A model generated the notes under the pieces. It saw nothing but the letters and a program-made list of their open reading frames with translations, searched no databases and was not told the origin of the DNA. The position numbers and the translations under genes were made by a program. A DNA stretch of 16,387 nt from Betaproteobacteria bacterium. GTDB lineage: Bacteria > Pseudomonadota > Gammaproteobacteria > Burkholderiales > Burkholderiaceae_D. The stretch is taken from contig JAATFN010000155.1 of the NCBI GenBank assembly GCA_015655165.1, positions 1 to 16,387 of the forward strand, read 5' to 3'. Below, one piece after another: positions 14,672 to 16,387 of the stretch (the stretch's first letter is position 1; each line of letters begins with the position of its first letter).

Positions 14672-15913
14672 TCAATCAAGTCTGATCTTCGGACGTAACC
14701 AGTCATTGATTTTATCAACCAACCAAAAGAGACTACCCCGCCAGAACCCGTGAATATGCGCCTGATGTGACCGGTATAGCATGACATGACTTAACTGTGC
14801 CAGTTTGCCTTGAATGAAACCGCCTTTAAACAGTCCGAACTGTCCTAACGAACCAAACGCGCCATAACTGCCCAAGGACACTAGCGCTCCCATATCGCGT
14901 GGCACAAACTTTGGCAGAGGCGTATCCTTCTCCAACCAGGCCGGTAAATATTTGGTCAGATGCTGTGCTTGTTGATGGGCAATTTGTGCAGTTGGTGGCA
15001 AGGGATGCGTTGTGCCCGGCACCGTCAGACTGGCACAATCACCAACCGCAAAAATATGCGGGTCACCCGTCGTCTGCAAAGTTTCTGTAACGACCAATTG
15101 GTTGCTGCGGCTACTTTCCAGACCACCGATGTTTTTAAGGAAATCGGACGCTTTCACACCTGCCGACCACACTTTAAGATCTGCCTGGATGACTTCGCCA
15201 CCGTCTAGGGAATAACCCGTTTCGGTTGCCGCCACGACCTTCGTCGCAATACGAACTGTCACACCCAACTCTTCCAATCTTTTTTTAGTCACTTGAGAGA
15301 CTTTTTCCGGAAAGGCTGCCAAAAGACGTGGCCCGCTTTCAATCAAGGTGATTTTAATACGCGACGCCAGTCCTTTGGTGCCGTAACTCTCGGCAGTGTC
15401 TGCCAACTGGATTAATTCTGCTGCCAATTCGACACCTGTAGCGCCACCACCGACAATCGCAATGGCCAGATGTCCGCCTTTTAACGCCACTTGTAAAATG
15501 CGCGCACGCACTTCACGGTTAAAAGCATCCGCTTGTCGACGTGTATCGATCATGTAACAGTGCTCTGCAACACCTGGCGTATTAAAATCGTTGGCATGAC
15601 TGCCAAGCGCCATAATCAGTACATCATAAGGAATTTTACGTTCAGCTAAAAGTAGCCTGCCATCCGGGAAACGCATCGGTGCCAACGTAATCTTGCGTGC
15701 ATCACGATCAAGACCGATCATCTGACCCGGCTGATAAATAAAACCGGCCGTTCTCGCTTGCGCCACATAGGTCGTCTGCTGTTGGGAGACGTCACGTGTA
15801 CCCGCTGCAATCGTATGCAACATCGGCTTCCAGACGTGGGCCGAATCACTGTCGACTAATGTCACCATGCCGACATTTTTAAAATGGGTACCAAGTTGCG
15901 TGGCGATTTGCAA
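14672..15913 (-). CDS. ndh: Type II NADH dehydrogenase (NDH-2), N-terminus lost at a junction; probable pseudogene
   Basis: The 413-codon frame aligns in order with NDH-2 from residue about 19 on: TLVDSDSAHVWKPMLH, IPYDVLIMALGS, the NAD-binding IAIVGGGATGVELAAEL, FAVGDCAS (second FAD contact), PPTAQIAHQQAQHL, and the membrane-anchoring end GFWRGSLFWLVDKIND. NDH-2 oxidises NADH and reduces quinone at the inner membrane without pumping protons. What is missing is the start: the family begins with an FAD-binding GGGAGG followed by L-(Q/E)-(I/M)-ATQLG. Here ATQLG is present and the only available start is the TTG that would be the Leu of that motif. Upstream codons read VRRIAG instead of VGGGAGG, so homology ends near 15916. 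Without the glycine motif it should not bind FAD. It therefore looks like a truncated copy or one side of an assembly join. Confidence 0.85.
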   Translation of the reverse strand: MQIATQLGTHFKNVGMVTLVDSDSAHVWKPMLHTIAAGTRDVSQQQTTYVAQARTAGFIYQPGQMIGLDRDARKITLAPMRFPDGRLLLAERKIPYDVLIMALGSHANDFNTPGVAEHCYMIDTRRQADAFNREVRARILQVALKGGHLAIAIVGGGATGVELAAELIQLADTAESYGTKGLASRIKITLIESGPRLLAAFPEKVSQVTKKRLEELGVTVRIATKVVAATETGYSLDGGEVIQADLKVWSAGVKASDFLKNIGGLESSRSNQLVVTETLQTTGDPHIFAVGDCASLTVPGTTHPLPPTAQIAHQQAQHLTKYLPAWLEKDTPLPKFVPRDMGALVSLGSYGAFGSLGQFGLFKGGFIQGKLAQLSHVMLYRSHQAHIHGFWRGSLFWLVDKINDWLRPKIRLD

Positions 15914-16387
15914 ACCGGCAATCCGGCGAACGGCGCAGGTTGGTGACTGGGTGTTGGGTTTCCGCAGCAGGCAACGCGGTTGTGTGATTTATGCGATGCA
16001 AGTCAGTGAGACGCTGTTATTTGCCGATTATTGGCGCGACGCGCGCTTTCGCAGCCGCCGCCCCGGTGCTTCCGGGGTTCCCACCGACAATATTTATCGC
16101 CCGACCGGCGTCGCGCCCGATGCCGCGAACGTGCTCGCAAGGGTAGAAAATCCGACGCATGGCGTTGATCATGTGCGCAAGGATTTGAGCGGACGAAATG
16201 TCCTGATCAGCGAGCGATTTTGGTACTTCGGGAAGAATAGCCCGCAGATACCGGAGTCGCTCCGGCATCTGGCTCCGGTGACCCAAGGTCACGTAGTAAA
16301 CCAGCATCGGCGCGAAACCGACTTGGAAAATCTGCAGCGATGGTTATCACGGTTTGAGATGGGTGTGCATGCAGCGCCGGTCGACAC
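15903..16387 (+). CDS. Nmad2-like protein (nucleotide modification associated domain 2), 5'-truncated, runs off window
   Basis: An open plus-strand frame runs from about 15903 to the window edge without a stop and carries the Nmad2 pattern in order: CKPAIRRTAQVGDWVLG, then VIYAMQVSETLLFADYWRD, ARFRSRRPG, DNIYRP, NVLISERFWYFG, and PQIPESLRHLAP. The family is linked by genome context to modified DNA bases in phages and defence islands; its biochemical role is not established. The domain normally begins 20-30 residues earlier with a YVMRYDxGFAPNP-like start, which is absent. An in-frame ATG at 15867 lies inside the NADH dehydrogenase gene and encodes residues unrelated to the family, so the native start seems lost. 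The DNA here is visibly richer in G and C than the operon, suggesting a different origin. Confidence 0.72.

Noticed and set aside
14672..15913. Intact NDH-2 using a TTG start
   Set aside because: The TTG is the Leu inside the family's conserved start, and the FAD glycine motif before it is absent. An intact enzyme is therefore unlikely, and the gene is listed as truncated.
1..16387. CRISPR array, tRNA, rRNA, insertion sequence or transposase
   Set aside because: No regular repeat-spacer pattern, tRNA-like cloverleaf, rRNA segment or transposase-like protein was recognised. The junction near 15910 has no visible terminal inverted repeats or target duplication.

Overview
The window reads as a piece of a betaproteobacterial chromosome, most likely order Burkholderiales. 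The evidence is a trimeric porin of the Burkholderiales Porin_4 type, an MlrC-like M81 protein, a LysR-regulated catabolic operon, and close matches from memory to proteins of that order. Base composition looks close to even, so a moderate-GC genus is likely; I cannot name it. Family assignments rest on recognised motifs, because no search was run.

Layout, left to right. Positions 1-374 (+) hold the C-terminal end of an MlrC-type (peptidase family M81) protein. Convergent to it, 470-1504 (-) encodes an outer-membrane porin. From 1732 to 13221 runs one long minus-strand gene train, read right to left: MmgE/PrpD-family protein, Rieske non-heme iron oxygenase alpha subunit, periplasmic oligopeptide-type binding protein, two permeases (DppB-like, DppC-like), a fused double-ATPase (DppD-DppF-like), a 14-helix DHA2 MFS transporter, a Rieske ferredoxin and a FAD/NAD ferredoxin reductase. 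From the first permease onward the genes overlap or nearly touch, and a terminator follows the reductase (1654-1687). The first cistrons are separated by gaps of 120-245 bp, each carrying an inverted repeat. A divergent LysR regulator lies at 13610-14512 (+). The 388-bp space between it and the train holds promoter-like sequences, two 14-bp perfect palindromes, a tandem direct repeat and a possible 80-residue ORF.

Working model: the porin and the binding-protein-dependent importer bring in a small organic compound. The reductase and ferredoxin pass electrons from NADH to the single-subunit oxygenase, which hydroxylates or demethylates the compound, and the MmgE/PrpD protein acts on a carboxylate intermediate. 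The LysR protein would sense substrate or product, and the MFS protein would export a compound. No diol dehydrogenase, ring-cleavage enzyme or CoA ligase is present, so the pathway is incomplete here and the substrate cannot be read from the sequence. The most striking detail is that the oxygenase has Tyr where the family's bridging Asp is expected.

The right end (14672-16387) is different. A type II NADH dehydrogenase on the minus strand has lost its first part, including the FAD-binding glycine motif. It is joined head to head, at about 15903-15916, to a plus-strand Nmad2-like domain (nucleotide-modification associated) that has also lost its start. This is either a real rearrangement or an assembly chimera.
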